Assembly: GCF_024199795.1 (NCBI RefSeq)
Contig: NZ_JANADK010000001.1
Coordinates: 5,518,001 to 5,582,000, forward strand
Origin: Bradyrhizobium sp. CCGB01
Lineage (GTDB): Bacteria; Pseudomonadota; Alphaproteobacteria; Rhizobiales; Xanthobacteraceae
Reading direction: 5' to 3'
Length of the DNA stretch: 64,000 nucleotides
In this document: piece by piece, positions 31,260 through 41,035 of the stretch
Position numbering within the stretch: the stretch's first letter is position 1
Layout of the letters: the number at the start of each line of letters is the position of its first letter
The notes under the pieces: model-generated
Seen by the model: the letters and a program-made list of their open reading frames with translations, nothing else
What the model was told of the DNA's origin: nothing
Databases searched by the model: none
Made by a program: the position numbers and the translations under genes

Positions 31260-31605
31260 TCATGTCTCCGTCCGCGGTTCGATCCCGCTCCGCTCGATCG
31301 CTCCATTCCGACACGAGGGCCGGTATGCAGTTCAAATAGAGCAAATTCCGTACCAAAAAAGACCCTACGCGCTACATCCCCGTGCGAATCACGGTCACTC
31401 GATTCTCCGCGATCATAGCCGATCATGCGTAGCCAACCATGCTGTCACCCGACTATCAAGAATTCGCTAATCGAGGCGGCGCCAGCTACCCGTGACAATA
31501 CCGTGATTTCACGTCTTGGCACGGGAGAAGTGATCGAAATCGCGATTGCGTGGCTGGATTGCCACGAAAAACAGGCACGAAAGCGGAACTTTCTGCCTGT
31601 CGCAG

Positions 31606-31628
31606 GGCGCAAAACAGTTTTTTGCGCC
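31606..31628 (-). other. Stem-loop in the clpP-clpX gap
   Basis: GGCGCAAAA and TTTTGCGCC form a perfect 9-bp stem around a five-base loop. It lies within the 449-bp stretch (31260-31708) that has no gene I can support. A U-rich half-stem could allow termination of clpP transcripts, though the tail after the stem is not U-rich. Confidence 0.45.
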
Positions 31629-31678
31629 GCACGAACGCGTCCTTAACGTGAACGCTGCCCTGACGATCCCCTGCAATG

Positions 31679-31703
31679 CCGGGGATCGCTGTTGCGATCC
31701 CGG
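31679..31703 (-). terminator. Hairpin right after clpP stop
   Basis: GGGATCGC-TGTT-GCGATCCC, extended by CC/GG outside one bulge, begins six bases after the clpP stop codon. It lacks a U-tract. It probably marks the 3' end of the clpP message or protects it. Confidence 0.45.
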
Positions 31704-31708
31704 TAATG

Positions 31709-32344
31709 CTACGGGGTCTTCGCCGCTGCCGCCTCTTCGGCGCGCTTGTCGATGACCTTGTCGACCAGGCCGAACTCCTTGGCGTCGTTCGCGGTCAGGA
31801 ACTTGTCGCGTTCCAGCGCGTCCTCGATCGTCTTGTAGGTCTGGCCGGTGTGCTTCACGTAGATCTCGTTGAGCCGCTTCTTCAGGTTCAGGATTTCCTG
31901 GGCGTGCAGCATGATGTCGGTGGCCTGGCCCTGGAATCCGCCGGAGGGCTGATGCACCATGATGCGCGCGTTCGGCAGCGAGAAGCGCATGTCCTTCTCG
32001 CCGGCGCAAAGCAGCAGCGAGCCCATCGAGGCGGCCTGCCCCGTGCACAGCGTCGAGACCGGCGGACGGATGAACTGCATGGTGTCGTAGATCGCGAGGC
32101 CCGACGTCACCACGCCGCCCGGCGAGTTGATGTACATCGAGATTTCCTTCTTCGGATTTTCCGCCTCAAGGAACAACAGCTGCGCGACGATCAGCGTCGA
32201 CATGCCGTCTTCGACCGGGCCGGTCACGAAGATGATGCGCTCTTTCAACAGGCGCGAGAAAATGTCGTAGGCGCGCTCGCCACGGTTGGTCTGCTCGACC
32301 ACCATGGGCACGAGGTTCATGTAGGTTTCAACCGGATCGCGCAT
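31709..32344 (-). CDS. clpP: ATP-dependent Clp protease proteolytic subunit ClpP
   Basis: 211 residues. The catalytic triad is Ser in [11 protein letters not shown], His in IMVHQPSGG and Asp in [19 protein letters not shown] short N-terminal stretch, [18 protein letters not shown], covers the processed region. The 14-mer forms the proteolytic chamber used by ClpX and ClpA. It lies between tig and clpX, with a strong tig terminator and a promoter-like element upstream, so it is transcribed separately from tig. Confidence 0.97.
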   Translation of the reverse strand: MRDPVETYMNLVPMVVEQTNRGERAYDIFSRLLKERIIFVTGPVEDGMSTLIVAQLLFLEAENPKKEISMYINSPGGVVTSGLAIYDTMQFIRPPVSTLCTGQAASMGSLLLCAGEKDMRFSLPNARIMVHQPSGGFQGQATDIMLHAQEILNLKKRLNEIYVKHTGQTYKTIEDALERDKFLTANDAKEFGLVDKVIDKRAEEAAAAKTP

Positions 32345-32494
32345 GAGTCACCTAAGGTTTTAGGAGGCGGACATCGCCAGTCCTGGCTGCCAGTTTGGCT
32401 GGATTTGCCGGAAGGCCGATGGACGCCCGTGATGCAGGAAGTTGGTAGAGGTAGAACGCTCGGTAGACGACTTGGGTACAGGGCGTACCGACAG

Positions 32495-32522
32495 ATATAG
32501 CCCAAATCGCGCCAGACAAGTG
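32495..32522 (-). promoter_or_regulatory. Possible RpoH-type promoter of clpP
   Basis: On the minus strand CACTTG (32522-32517) and CTATAT (32500-32495) are 16 bases apart, close to the alphaproteobacterial heat-shock pattern CnTTG-N17/18-CyTATnT. It lies about 150 bp upstream of the clpP start. clpP is heat-shock controlled in many bacteria, which fits. Confidence 0.4.
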
Positions 32523-32570
32523 CGGAGCGAATTAAGGCTTAATCCACGGGGCACTTGAAGCTGATTCTCG

Positions 32571-32606
32571 CAAAGAGGCCCAGCCAACCACATGGCTAGC
32601 CGGGCC
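32571..32606 (-). terminator. tig terminator
   Basis: On the minus strand GGCCCGGCTAGCC pairs with GGTTGGCTGGGCC (three wobble pairs) around ATGT, followed by TCTTTG. It lies about 40 bp after the trigger-factor stop. Confidence 0.75.
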
Positions 32607-32647
32607 CCTTCGCTGATCATCCTTAATAGAAGGCTTTCTCAAAGCTC

Positions 32648-34009
32648 TCAGGCGGCGGTCTTGTCCGCCTCGTCGTCCTTGTAGAGATCCTCGCGCGAGA
32701 CCTTCTTCTCGGTCACGTTGGCGAGCTCGAGGATGAAGTCGACGACCTTGTCCTCATAGATCGGTGCACGAAGCTGAGCCAGCGCGTTGGCGTTGTTGCG
32801 ATAATAGTCCCACACTTCCTTCTCGCGGCCGGGCATCGAGCGCGCGCGCTCGATCACGGCGCGGCCGACCTCGTCGTCGGTCACGGTGATCTTGTTCTTC
32901 TCGCCGATCTCGGAGAGCACGAGGCCGAGCCGCACGCGGCGGTCGGCGATCTTGCGGTACTCTTCCTTGGCGGCATCTTCAGTGGTGTCCTCGTCGGCAA
33001 AGGTCTTGCCGGCGGAGTCCATCTCGGCCTTGACCGAGTTCCACATCAGATTGAACTCCTCGTCGACGAGCGACGGCGGCGCTTCGAAACGATGCGCCTC
33101 GTCGAGGCGGTCGAGCAGTGCGCGCTTGACGCGCTGGCGTGTCGCGCCGGCGAACTCGGCAGCCAGACGCTCGCGCGCGGCTTCCTTCAGCTTGTCCAGC
33201 GATTCGAGGCCGAGCGTCTTGGCGAACTCGTCGTCGATCGCGACGTCCTGCGGCGCCTCGATCGAGGTCGCGGTGGTCTCGAACTCGGCCGGCTGGCCGG
33301 CGAGCTTGTCGTTCATGTAGTTCTTGGGGAACGCCACCTTCAGCGTGCGCGTCTCGCCCGCGCCGATGCCGGTGAGCTGCTCCTCGAAGCCGGGGATGAA
33401 GGTGTTGGAGCCGATCACGACCTGGATCCCTTCGCCGGTGCCGCCTTCGAAGACTTCGCCGTTGATGGTGCCCTTGAAGTTGATGGTGACGCGGTCGCCG
33501 GATTCGGCCTTGGCGCCCTCGGCCTTCGCGGCGTAGCCGCGGTTGGTGTCGGCGATGCGCTTGATGGCCTCGTCGACGTCGGTGTCGGACACGTCGGCGA
33601 CGGGCTTCTCGACCTGGAAGCTCTTGAAGTCGGCGAGCGCGATCGCGGGCACCACCTCGATCGCGACCGTGTAGGTCAGATCGGTCTTGCCGTTGAGCAG
33701 CTCCTCGACCTCGGCCTGCTCGCTCGGCATCGTGATCTTCGGCTCGGTCGCGAGCTTGAAGCCGCGCTCGGTGAACAGCTGCGTGTTGGTGTCGCGAATG
33801 GTCTGGTCGATGGTCTCGGCCATCACCGAGCGGCCGTAGACCTTCTTCAGATGAGCGACCGGCACCTTGCCGGGGCGAAAGCCGTTGATGCGGACCTTGT
33901 CCTTGAGGTCGACGAGCTTGGCGCCGGCCTTGGAGTCGAGATCAGACGCGGGAACGCTGATCTTGAACTCGTGCTTCAAACCTTCCGAGAGGGTTTCTGT
34001 GACCTGCAT
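32648..34009 (-). CDS. tig: Trigger factor (ribosome-associated chaperone)
   Basis: 453 residues from the ATG at 34009 ([20 protein letters not shown]); the frame is open to 34066 without support. The ribosome-binding loop contains [14 protein letters not shown], the family signature. The FKBP-like prolyl isomerase domain spans about 165-245 ([37 protein letters not shown]). The C-terminal helical arms follow and end in a Lys/Asp-rich tail. It is the first gene of the tig-clpP-clpX-lon cluster, the usual order in alphaproteobacteria. Confidence 0.96.
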   Translation of the reverse strand: MQVTETLSEGLKHEFKISVPASDLDSKAGAKLVDLKDKVRINGFRPGKVPVAHLKKVYGRSVMAETIDQTIRDTNTQLFTERGFKLATEPKITMPSEQAEVEELLNGKTDLTYTVAIEVVPAIALADFKSFQVEKPVADVSDTDVDEAIKRIADTNRGYAAKAEGAKAESGDRVTINFKGTINGEVFEGGTGEGIQVVIGSNTFIPGFEEQLTGIGAGETRTLKVAFPKNYMNDKLAGQPAEFETTATSIEAPQDVAIDDEFAKTLGLESLDKLKEAARERLAAEFAGATRQRVKRALLDRLDEAHRFEAPPSLVDEEFNLMWNSVKAEMDSAGKTFADEDTTEDAAKEEYRKIADRRVRLGLVLSEIGEKNKITVTDDEVGRAVIERARSMPGREKEVWDYYRNNANALAQLRAPIYEDKVVDFILELANVTEKKVSREDLYKDDEADKTAA

Positions 34010-34187
34010 GGCGTCCAATCTTCTTCTCGTTCGGTCCCGGCACATTGCGCGTCGGGACGCTGTCATTAATCGATCCGGCGCGAGGCAAACGCCTCAACGC
34101 CGGCGGTTCATCGAGCCCGGCTCCGGACGGAAAAACATCCGCGCGGAGCGAAGCCCCAAAGTAATCCGTGCAAACGCTGAAAGCGCT

Positions 34188-34272
34188 TGGTGCGGGCGGA
34201 GGGACTCGAACCCCCACAACTTTCGTCACCGGAACCTAAATCCGGCGCGTCTACCAGTTCCGCCACGCCCGC
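34188..34272 (-). tRNA. tRNA-Leu (TAG)
   Basis: A class II tRNA of 85 nt on the minus strand: acceptor GCGGGCG/CGCCCGC, anticodon stem CCGGA/TCCGG with loop TTTAGGT (anticodon TAG), a long variable arm, T loop GTTCGAGTCCC and an encoded CCA. Confidence 0.96.
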
Positions 34273-34426
34273 GTGAATTTGCATCAAGACCGGCCGCGAT
34301 GCCGCGGGCGGCCGGGCTTATAGCATGTGCCTGACTGTTCGCAGCAAAAAAATGGCCGGTTGGAGGCACACTTCAAGTAGGCACGATGGCTGGACTTATC
34401 CAGCGCGGCGTGGTCCGCATCGAGCC

Positions 34427-35749
34427 ATGAAAACGCGGAGCTTTGACCCCAATCGGCGTGAGGTTTTAGCCGGGCTAGGCGCAGGCCTTGGCGTCGGGCT
34501 TGGCGCCTCTGCCGCCGGGTTGATCGCCGGCGGCGCAGCCCCGGCCGTAACCGCCCAGCTCGCCCTTCAGGCAAGGCCAGCAACGCTCGCTCTCAGGCCG
34601 GACCAGCCGCCTGCACCGATCTGGGAGCTGGCCGCCGTAAGCCACATTGGGGACGTCCGTCTGAAGCGTGGGGACCGCTGCGAGGTGGTGTTTCGGAACG
34701 ACTTGCCTGTGCCGCTTGCGCCAGTCTGGTACGGCCTCAACGGCCCGGCCGCGTCCGATCCGCTCCGGGCGCGCGCGCCGACCGCGCCCGGGGCGACTGA
34801 AACTTCAATTATTTCAATGGCAAATGCAGGGACCCTGCTGGCTGACTTCCGTCTCTTCGAGGATGGCCTGAGGCAGCCTGCGCGCCCGCTTCCCGTCATC
34901 GCCATCGAGGCCAACCGGGCCGCAGTCGATCGCGACGAGGTCCTGCTGATCGAGGAATGGCGCCTGCGGCCGGATGGGACCGCGCTCCCGCCAGGCCGCG
35001 ATCCGAAGGACACGGCGCCGCTCTATACAATCAACGGCAAGACATTCGAACTCTCAGCTGCCGCCGGCGAACGGCTCCGGCTGCGCTTCATCAACGGCTC
35101 GCAACGGTCTGTTCTTGCAATCAAATTGGAGAACCATGAGGTCCAGGTGGTGGCCCTCGACGGACAGCCGGCCGAGCCGTTCCCGGCGCGCAACGGCGCC
35201 CTGATTCTCGCCCCCGGCGCCCGCGCCGATGTCTTTGTGGATGCGGCCGCATCGGCCCCTTTCCTGATCCATGACGGCAAGGAAGCGCGTCAGGTCGGGA
35301 AGCTCACGATCTCCGGCAAGCTCGCGCGCGCGCCGTTGCCGCCCCCTCAGCCCCTGCCCTTGAACGACCTTCCCGAGAAGCTCGACCTGAAAGGCGCCCT
35401 GCGGTTCGATGTCGCGCTCGGCGCACCCGAGGCCGGTTGGACGCGGCCCGCAAGTTTCTCCGTCTCCTCCAACCCCGCCTTCCGCGCCAGGACCGGCCGC
35501 ACCGTCGTGCTGGCCCTCAAGAACCCCGGCCCGGCGACGAGCGTCTTCCATCTCCACGGCCACCATTTCCGCCTGCTCGACAAGCTCGACGATGGCTGGA
35601 AGCCCTACTGGCTCGACACGCTCGCGATCGAGCCCGGCCAGACCCAGCGCATCGCGTTCGCCGCGACCTCACCCGGCCGCTGGCTGATCGAATCCGTCGT
35701 GACCGATTGGGCCGCGCCGCGGCTGGTGCGCTGGTACGCGGTGGAGTGA
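34427..35749 (+). CDS. Cupredoxin/multicopper-oxidase-like protein lacking most copper ligands
   Basis: 440 residues from the ATG at 34427, which gives a Tat-type signal (RREVLAGLGAGLG). Three cupredoxin-like domains can be followed (NDLPVPLAPVWYGLNG; GERLRLRFINGSQRSVLAIK; TSVFHLHGHHFRLLD). Of the four His motifs of multicopper oxidases only the last-domain HLHGHH remains. HWHG is replaced by VWYG, the H-x-H after the first domain by LADF, and the final HCHxxxH by IESVVTDWAAPR. An active trinuclear centre is therefore unlikely. FtsP/SufI is a known copper-free relative of this fold. Function unknown; monocistronic. Confidence 0.8.
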   Translation: MKTRSFDPNRREVLAGLGAGLGVGLGASAAGLIAGGAAPAVTAQLALQARPATLALRPDQPPAPIWELAAVSHIGDVRLKRGDRCEVVFRNDLPVPLAPVWYGLNGPAASDPLRARAPTAPGATETSIISMANAGTLLADFRLFEDGLRQPARPLPVIAIEANRAAVDRDEVLLIEEWRLRPDGTALPPGRDPKDTAPLYTINGKTFELSAAAGERLRLRFINGSQRSVLAIKLENHEVQVVALDGQPAEPFPARNGALILAPGARADVFVDAAASAPFLIHDGKEARQVGKLTISGKLARAPLPPPQPLPLNDLPEKLDLKGALRFDVALGAPEAGWTRPASFSVSSNPAFRARTGRTVVLALKNPGPATSVFHLHGHHFRLLDKLDDGWKPYWLDTLAIEPGQTQRIAFAATSPGRWLIESVVTDWAAPRLVRWYAVE

Positions 35750-35755
35750 GTCTTC

Positions 35756-35835
35756 GTAGGATGGGTAGAGCGCAGCGAAACCCACCGTTACCGAGATTTG
35801 AGATGATGGGTTTCGCTACGCTCTACCCATCCTAC
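35756..35835. repeat. Extragenic palindrome, family B (GTAGGATGGGTAGAGC type), copy 1
   Basis: GTAGGATGGGTAGAGCGCAG and CTACGCTCTACCCATCCTAC form the arms around a GCGAAACCCA/TGGGTTTCGC inner pair. It lies between the convergent cupredoxin and NnrDE genes. A close copy is at 39700-39782. Confidence 0.88.
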
Positions 35836-35852
35836 TCACTTCGACGTCGAGC

Positions 35853-37352
35853 TCAGTACTCCACCCCGAGCGCATTGTAGATCCGCCGGTACACCGCCGG
35901 CAGCGTCTCGGTCAGGTCCTCCGCGATCAATCCCGGGCCCGCCTCGCTTCCCGCCTCGCCATGCATCCAGACACCGATGCTGGCGGCTTCGAAGGCCGGC
36001 ACGCCCTGCGCCAGCAGCCCTGCGATGATGCCGGCGAGCACGTCGCCGGCACCGGCGGTGGCGAGCCAGGGCGGCGCGTTGGTGGCGATGGTGGCGCGGC
36101 CGTCGGGCGCGGCGATCGTGGTATCGGGCCCCTTCAAGAGCACGACAGCACCGGCGCGTTCGGCCGCGGCGCGCACGCGCTCCAGTTTCGAGCGGCCCGG
36201 ATTCTTGTTGCTGAGGTCGGAGAACAGGCGCGGAAACTCGCCCTCGTGCGGCGTCAGCACGACCGCATTGTCCCCAGACGACTTGATCGATTCAAACAGG
36301 CGCTCCGGGTTCGCGGCAAAGCTGGTCAGCGCATCCGCGTCCAGCACCAGATGCCGCTGCGCCGTCAGCGCGGTGTGGACGAGATCGCAGGTGCGATCGC
36401 CGACGCCCGCGCCGGGGCCGATCATGCAGGTGTTGTAGCGCTTGTCGGACAGCAGCTCGCCGAACTCGATCGCGCTGTCGCAGACGCGAACCATCACGGC
36501 GGTGAGCGCGCTCGCGTTGATCGCGAGCGCATCGCGCGGGGTCGCCAGCGTCACGAGGCCCGCGCCGGCGCGCAGCGCCCCGCGCGCGGCGAGCCGCGCC
36601 GCGCCGGTCGCGGCGATATCGCCGGAGACCGCCAGCACATGGCCGCGCGCGTATTTGTGGCCGTCGATCCGCGGCACCGGAAAGGCGGCGGCCCAGACAT
36701 CCGGATCGTTCTCGAAGATCTGCGGCGTGATCTCGTCCAGCACCTGCGGCTCGATGCCGATGTCGGCGACGCGCACCCGGCCACAATGCATCCGCCCCGG
36801 CAGAAGCAGATGCGCCGGCTTCTTGCGGAAGAAGGTGACGGTCTCGGTGGCGTTGACCGCGACGCCCATCACGGCTGCGCTGGTGCCGTTGATGCCGCTC
36901 GGCAGATCGACCGCGAGCACCACGGCGCCGTTGGCGTTGATCGCCTCGATCATCGCCCGCGCCTCGCCGTCGACGGGACGGCTGAGGCCCGCGCCGAACA
37001 GCGCATCGATGATCAGCGCGGGTCTTCCGATCGCCTGCGGATTGAACGGCAGCACCGGATGCTTCCAGCCGCGCGCGGCGGAAGCCGCGTCGCCCTGGAG
37101 CTGGTCGCGCTCGCACATCAGGATCACCGAGACGTCGCGGCCCTGGGCGGCGAGCTCGGCAGCCGCGACAAAACCGTCGCCGCCATTGTTGCCGGGGCCG
37201 GCGACGATCAGGATCGGCCCCTCCTCCACCAGCGCATTGGCGGCCTCGGCGACCGCCTGGCCCGCGCTGAGCATCAGCTTGAAGCCAGGCGTGCCTGCCG
37301 CAATACTGAGCTGGTCAGCGCGCTGCATTTCGGCGGTGGTCAGTACTTCCAT
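35853..37352 (-). CDS. nnr: Bifunctional NAD(P)HX epimerase/dehydratase
   Basis: 499 residues, a fusion of two domains. The N-terminal YjeF_N epimerase (about 1-215) has VAGPGNNGGDGFVAAAELA and ALFGAGLSRP. The C-terminal ADP/ATP-dependent NAD(P)HX dehydratase (ribokinase-like) has VLTPHEGEFPRLF and ATAGAGDVLAGIIAGLLAQG. Together they repair hydrated NADH and NADPH. It is transcribed divergently from glnB, with 380 bp between them. The domain order and length are those of the common bacterial fusion. Confidence 0.92.
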   Translation of the reverse strand: MEVLTTAEMQRADQLSIAAGTPGFKLMLSAGQAVAEAANALVEEGPILIVAGPGNNGGDGFVAAAELAAQGRDVSVILMCERDQLQGDAASAARGWKHPVLPFNPQAIGRPALIIDALFGAGLSRPVDGEARAMIEAINANGAVVLAVDLPSGINGTSAAVMGVAVNATETVTFFRKKPAHLLLPGRMHCGRVRVADIGIEPQVLDEITPQIFENDPDVWAAAFPVPRIDGHKYARGHVLAVSGDIAATGAARLAARGALRAGAGLVTLATPRDALAINASALTAVMVRVCDSAIEFGELLSDKRYNTCMIGPGAGVGDRTCDLVHTALTAQRHLVLDADALTSFAANPERLFESIKSSGDNAVVLTPHEGEFPRLFSDLSNKNPGRSKLERVRAAAERAGAVVLLKGPDTTIAAPDGRATIATNAPPWLATAGAGDVLAGIIAGLLAQGVPAFEAASIGVWMHGEAGSEAGPGLIAEDLTETLPAVYRRIYNALGVEY

Positions 37353-37545
37353 GCCACTTCCCTGGTCCTAACGCCTTTTCAACAGGCATCTTCCGTGCCG
37401 ATCCGGCCAACGGAACGTCGATCTGCACAGATATTGAACTGTTTGCCTATTTCGTAGTCTGCGGTATTTTGAGCCGGTCGGCTCCACCTATCAGAGATGC
37501 TCGTTAAAAGGCTGATAACGCTCCAATAATCAGGGCATTTGCAAC

Positions 37546-37561
37546 TTGGCATAGACCCTGC
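37546..37561 (+). promoter_or_regulatory. Sigma-54 promoter of glnB-glnA
   Basis: TTGGCATAGACCCTGC has GG at -24 and GC at -12 with exactly ten bases between, matching TGGCAC-N5-TTGC closely. It lies about 170 bp upstream of the glnB start. A dyad-like TGCACAG...CTGTTTGC near 37424-37446 might be an NtrC half-site pair, but it is weak. B. japonicum glnB is reported to be driven partly by an NtrC-dependent sigma-54 promoter, which fits. The rest of the 380-bp gap holds no gene. Confidence 0.75.
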
Positions 37562-37654
37562 TTTCGAGGAAGCCGCTTCGGCTCGTGCTCACTGGCAATC
37601 TATCAGGGTGTGGCCGGCCGTTGTTGCCGGGACTGGTCAGGGATCCCGGCATAG

Positions 37655-38071
<417 letters not shown>

Positions 38072-38113
38072 GCCGGGTGCTATCCCGCATTTTGCGACAC
38101 TCTGACAAGAAAA

Positions 38114-38131
38114 AGGCTGCTTCGGCGGCCT
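38114..38131 (+). other. Stem-loop between glnB and glnA
   Basis: AGGCTGC-TTCG-GCGGCCT, a UUCG tetraloop on a 7-bp stem with one G-U pair, preceded by AAAA and followed by TGATTTCG. The tail is weak for a terminator, so partial attenuation or processing between the two genes is the likely role. Confidence 0.5.
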
Positions 38132-38223
38132 GATTTCGTTTGTGCGGTCGCGCGCGAACTCGCCAAAAGCGAGAACAATCTTGCTCACCTGGAAACCGAC
38201 CCGCAGAGCCAAAAGGGGTATGC

Positions 38224-39633
38224 ATGAAGACCGCCAAAGACGTCCTGAAATCGATCAAGGACAACGACGTCAAATACGTCGACCTGCGCTTCACCGATCC
38301 GCGCGGCAAGTGGCAGCACGTCACGTTCGACGTCAGCATGATCGATGACGACATTTTCGCCGAAGGGACGATGTTCGACGGCTCCTCGATTGCCGGCTGG
38401 AAGGCGATCAACGAGTCCGACATGTGCCTGATGCCGGATCCGGTGACCGCGACGATCGACCCGTTCTTCGCCGAGACCACCATGGTCATCACCTGCGACG
38501 TGCTCGAGCCGACCACCGGCGAGCCCTACAACCGCGACCCCCGCGGCATCGCCAAGAAGGCCGAAGCCATGGTGAAGTCGATGGGCGTGGGCGACAGCGT
38601 GTTCGTCGGCCCCGAAGCCGAGTTCTTCGTGTTCGACGACGTGCGCTTCTCCGCCAACCCCTACAGCACCGGCTTCCGTCTCGACTCCTCGGAGCTGCCG
38701 ACCAACTCCGACACCGAATATGAAGGCGGCAATCTCGGCCACCGCGTCCGCACCAAGGGCGGCTACTTCCCGGTGCCGCCGCAGGATTCCGTGCAGGACA
38801 TGCGCTCGGAAATGCTCGGCGCCATGGCCAAGATGGGCGTCAAGGTCGAGAAGCATCACCACGAAGTCGCTTCCGCCCAGCACGAGCTCGGCATGAAGTT
38901 CGACACGCTGACGCTGATGGCCGACCACATGCAGATCTACAAATACTGCATCCACCAGGTCGCGCACATCTACGGCAAGACCGCCACCTTCATGCCGAAG
39001 CCGGTCTATGGCGACAACGGCTCGGGCATGCACGTGCACCAGTCGATCTGGAAGGACGGCAAGCCGGTGTTCGCCGGCAACAAGTACGCCGACCTGTCGG
39101 AGACCTGCCTCCACTACATCGGCGGCATCATCAAGCACGCCAAGGCGATCAACGCCTTCACCAACCCGTCGACCAACTCCTACAAGCGTCTGGTCCCGGG
39201 CTATGAGGCCCCCGTGCTGCTCGCCTACTCCGCGCGCAACCGCTCGGCCTCGTGCCGCATCCCCTACACCGCTTCGCCGAAGGCCAAGCGCGTCGAGGTG
39301 CGCTTCCCCGATCCGCTCGCCAATCCCTATCTCGGCTTCGCCGCGATGCTGATGGCCGGCCTCGACGGCATCAAGAACAAGATCGATCCGGGTCCGGCGA
39401 TGGACAAGGACCTCTACGACCTGCCGAAGGAAGAGCTGAAGCAGATCCCGACGGTGTGCGGCTCGCTTCGCGAGGCGCTCGAAAACCTCGACAAGGACCG
39501 CGGCTTCCTCAAGAACGGCGGCGTGTTCGACGACGACTTCATCGACGCTTACATCGAGCTGAAGATGACCGAAGTCGCCCGCTTCGAGATGACCCCGCAC
39601 CCGGTCGAGTTCGAAATGTACTATTCGGGTTAA
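38224..39633 (+). CDS. glnA: Glutamine synthetase type I
   Basis: 469 residues from the ATG at 38224, with AAAAGGGG upstream. The beta-grasp N-terminus has [12 protein letters not shown]. Active-site segments are [26 protein letters not shown] and the ATP-site NRSASCRIP. The adenylylation Tyr is in [10 protein letters not shown] (about residue 397), so GlnE control is expected. The dodecamer makes glutamine from glutamate and ammonia. It is paired with glnB and ends in a strong terminator. Confidence 0.97.
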   Translation: MKTAKDVLKSIKDNDVKYVDLRFTDPRGKWQHVTFDVSMIDDDIFAEGTMFDGSSIAGWKAINESDMCLMPDPVTATIDPFFAETTMVITCDVLEPTTGEPYNRDPRGIAKKAEAMVKSMGVGDSVFVGPEAEFFVFDDVRFSANPYSTGFRLDSSELPTNSDTEYEGGNLGHRVRTKGGYFPVPPQDSVQDMRSEMLGAMAKMGVKVEKHHHEVASAQHELGMKFDTLTLMADHMQIYKYCIHQVAHIYGKTATFMPKPVYGDNGSGMHVHQSIWKDGKPVFAGNKYADLSETCLHYIGGIIKHAKAINAFTNPSTNSYKRLVPGYEAPVLLAYSARNRSASCRIPYTASPKAKRVEVRFPDPLANPYLGFAAMLMAGLDGIKNKIDPGPAMDKDLYDLPKEELKQIPTVCGSLREALENLDKDRGFLKNGGVFDDDFIDAYIELKMTEVARFEMTPHPVEFEMYYSG

Positions 39634-39658
39634 GCGGCCCGAACTCACTGCAACAGGC

Positions 39659-39686
39659 AAAAGGCGCTCCGAAGGGAGCGCCTTTT
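39659..39686 (+). terminator. glnA terminator
   Basis: AAAAGGCGCTCC-GAAG-GGAGCGCCTTTT, a perfect 12-bp stem counting the A/T base pairs, 25 bp after the glnA stop. Confidence 0.92.
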
Positions 39687-39699
39687 CATTTGGGGAGTC

Positions 39700-39782
39700 G
39701 TAGGATGGGTAGAGCCCTTGCGAAACCCATCATCTCACACTTGGCGACCATGATGGGTTTCGCTTCGCTCTACCCATCCTAC
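39700..39782. repeat. Extragenic palindrome, family B, copy 2
   Basis: GTAGGATGGGTAGAGC and GCTCTACCCATCCTAC arms with inner CGAAACCCATCAT/ATGATGGGTTTCG. It lies between the convergent glnA and asparaginase genes, just after the glnA terminator. Its sequence is close to the copy at 35756-35835. Confidence 0.88.
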
Positions 39783-39817
39783 CCGGCTGCGCTCTCCCCA
39801 TCCTGCCGGCTGCCCGA

Positions 39818-40954
39818 TCACCACGTCGCCGTAAAAGCCTTCTGCAGCTCGGCCGGCGCCGTCACGCCGCCCGCGATCAGCAATTGCGTGAGGACGCGCG
39901 CCTTCTGCGGATTGAGGTCCTCGGACACGACGAAGCCGTTCTTGTCGTCGTCGACCTCGACGTTCCGGGTCACGAAGCCGGATCGAACCCGCGAGGAGCG
40001 GACGACGATGATGCCCTTCTTGGCCGCCGCTTCGAGCGCATCGAGGGCCGACTTCGACGTGTTGCCGTCGCCGACGCCGGCCAGCACGATGCCTTTTGCG
40101 CCGTGGGAAATGGCGTCCTCGATCGGAACGGCGTCCATGTTGGCGTGCGAGTAGACGATCGCGACGCGCGGCAATTGCTCGCCGGCCGGAAGCCGATAGG
40201 TCGCGCGCTTGAAGCCGGGAGCCTGCGCCATGAAGCGGATGCCGCCGGCGGTGTCGACATAGCCCACCGGCCCGTCATTGGCGGAACTGAAGGTCTCGAT
40301 GCTCGTGGTGTTGGTCTTGGTGACCGAGCGGGCGCCTTGAATCTTGTCGTTCAGCACGGCCATGACGCCCCGCCCGCGCGAGCGCGGATCGGCGGCCACC
40401 TGTACCGCTTCGTAGAGATTGCCGGGACCGTCGGCGCTGACCGCCGTGGCCGGACGCATCGAACCGACGATCACCACCGGCTTGTCGCCGCGGACCACAT
40501 TGTCGAGAAAGAACGCGGTCTCCTCGAGCGTATCGGTGCCATGGGTGATGATGATTCCATCGGCCTCGTTCTTGTCGAAGGCATCCTGGATGCGGCGGGC
40601 CAGTGCGAACCAGACCTTGTCGTTCATGTCCTGCGACCCGATCGACGAAATCTGCTCGGCGTTGATCTTGGCGAGCTTGTCGAGGCCCGGCACCGACTGC
40701 ATCAGCTGCTCGCCCGTGATCTGGCCGGACTTGTACGCCCCCGTTGCGCGCGGATCGGCCTGGCCTGCGATAGTGCCTCCCGTCGCAAGCACGAGAATGC
40801 GCGGCAGGCCGCCGGCCGCCGCGTCCTTGCCCGGCTCCGCGGCCTGCGCGGCTGCGCCCCCGCACGTCAAAATTGTGAGGACGAAGAGGGGAATGGAGAG
40901 CATTGAAATCCAGCTTTGGCGGCGACCGGCTGCACTGGCGGTAGGCGTCATCAT
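39818..40954 (-). CDS. Type II (periplasmic) L-asparaginase
   Basis: 378 residues from the ATG at 40954, with GGGAGGA upstream. A signal peptide (SIPLFVLTILTCGGAAAQA) directs export. The two active-site Thr motifs are VLATGGTIAGQ and IIITHGTDTLEETAFFL, with Ser/Asp/Lys partners in SSIGSQDMND and DKPVVIVGSMRP. It hydrolyses asparagine (perhaps glutamine) in the periplasm for nitrogen supply, which suits its place beside glnB-glnA, though it is transcribed separately. Confidence 0.92.
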   Translation of the reverse strand: MMTPTASAAGRRQSWISMLSIPLFVLTILTCGGAAAQAAEPGKDAAAGGLPRILVLATGGTIAGQADPRATGAYKSGQITGEQLMQSVPGLDKLAKINAEQISSIGSQDMNDKVWFALARRIQDAFDKNEADGIIITHGTDTLEETAFFLDNVVRGDKPVVIVGSMRPATAVSADGPGNLYEAVQVAADPRSRGRGVMAVLNDKIQGARSVTKTNTTSIETFSSANDGPVGYVDTAGGIRFMAQAPGFKRATYRLPAGEQLPRVAIVYSHANMDAVPIEDAISHGAKGIVLAGVGDGNTSKSALDALEAAAKKGIIVVRSSRVRSGFVTRNVEVDDDKNGFVVSEDLNPQKARVLTQLLIAGGVTAPAELQKAFTATW

Positions 40955-41035
40955 CGAATTGTCCTCCCGTTCAAGTAGGGATCGACATTCGATACGCCCA
41001 TTAAGGCCGAAGATGGGTCGGCCCGCTGCTTATGG

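Noticed and set aside
35961..37457. 498-codon plus-strand frame opposite the NAD(P)HX repair gene
   Set aside because: Antisense of a two-domain enzyme with all motifs; the translated protein resembles nothing.
38185..39660. 491-codon minus-strand frame opposite glnA
   Set aside because: Antisense shadow of glutamine synthetase.
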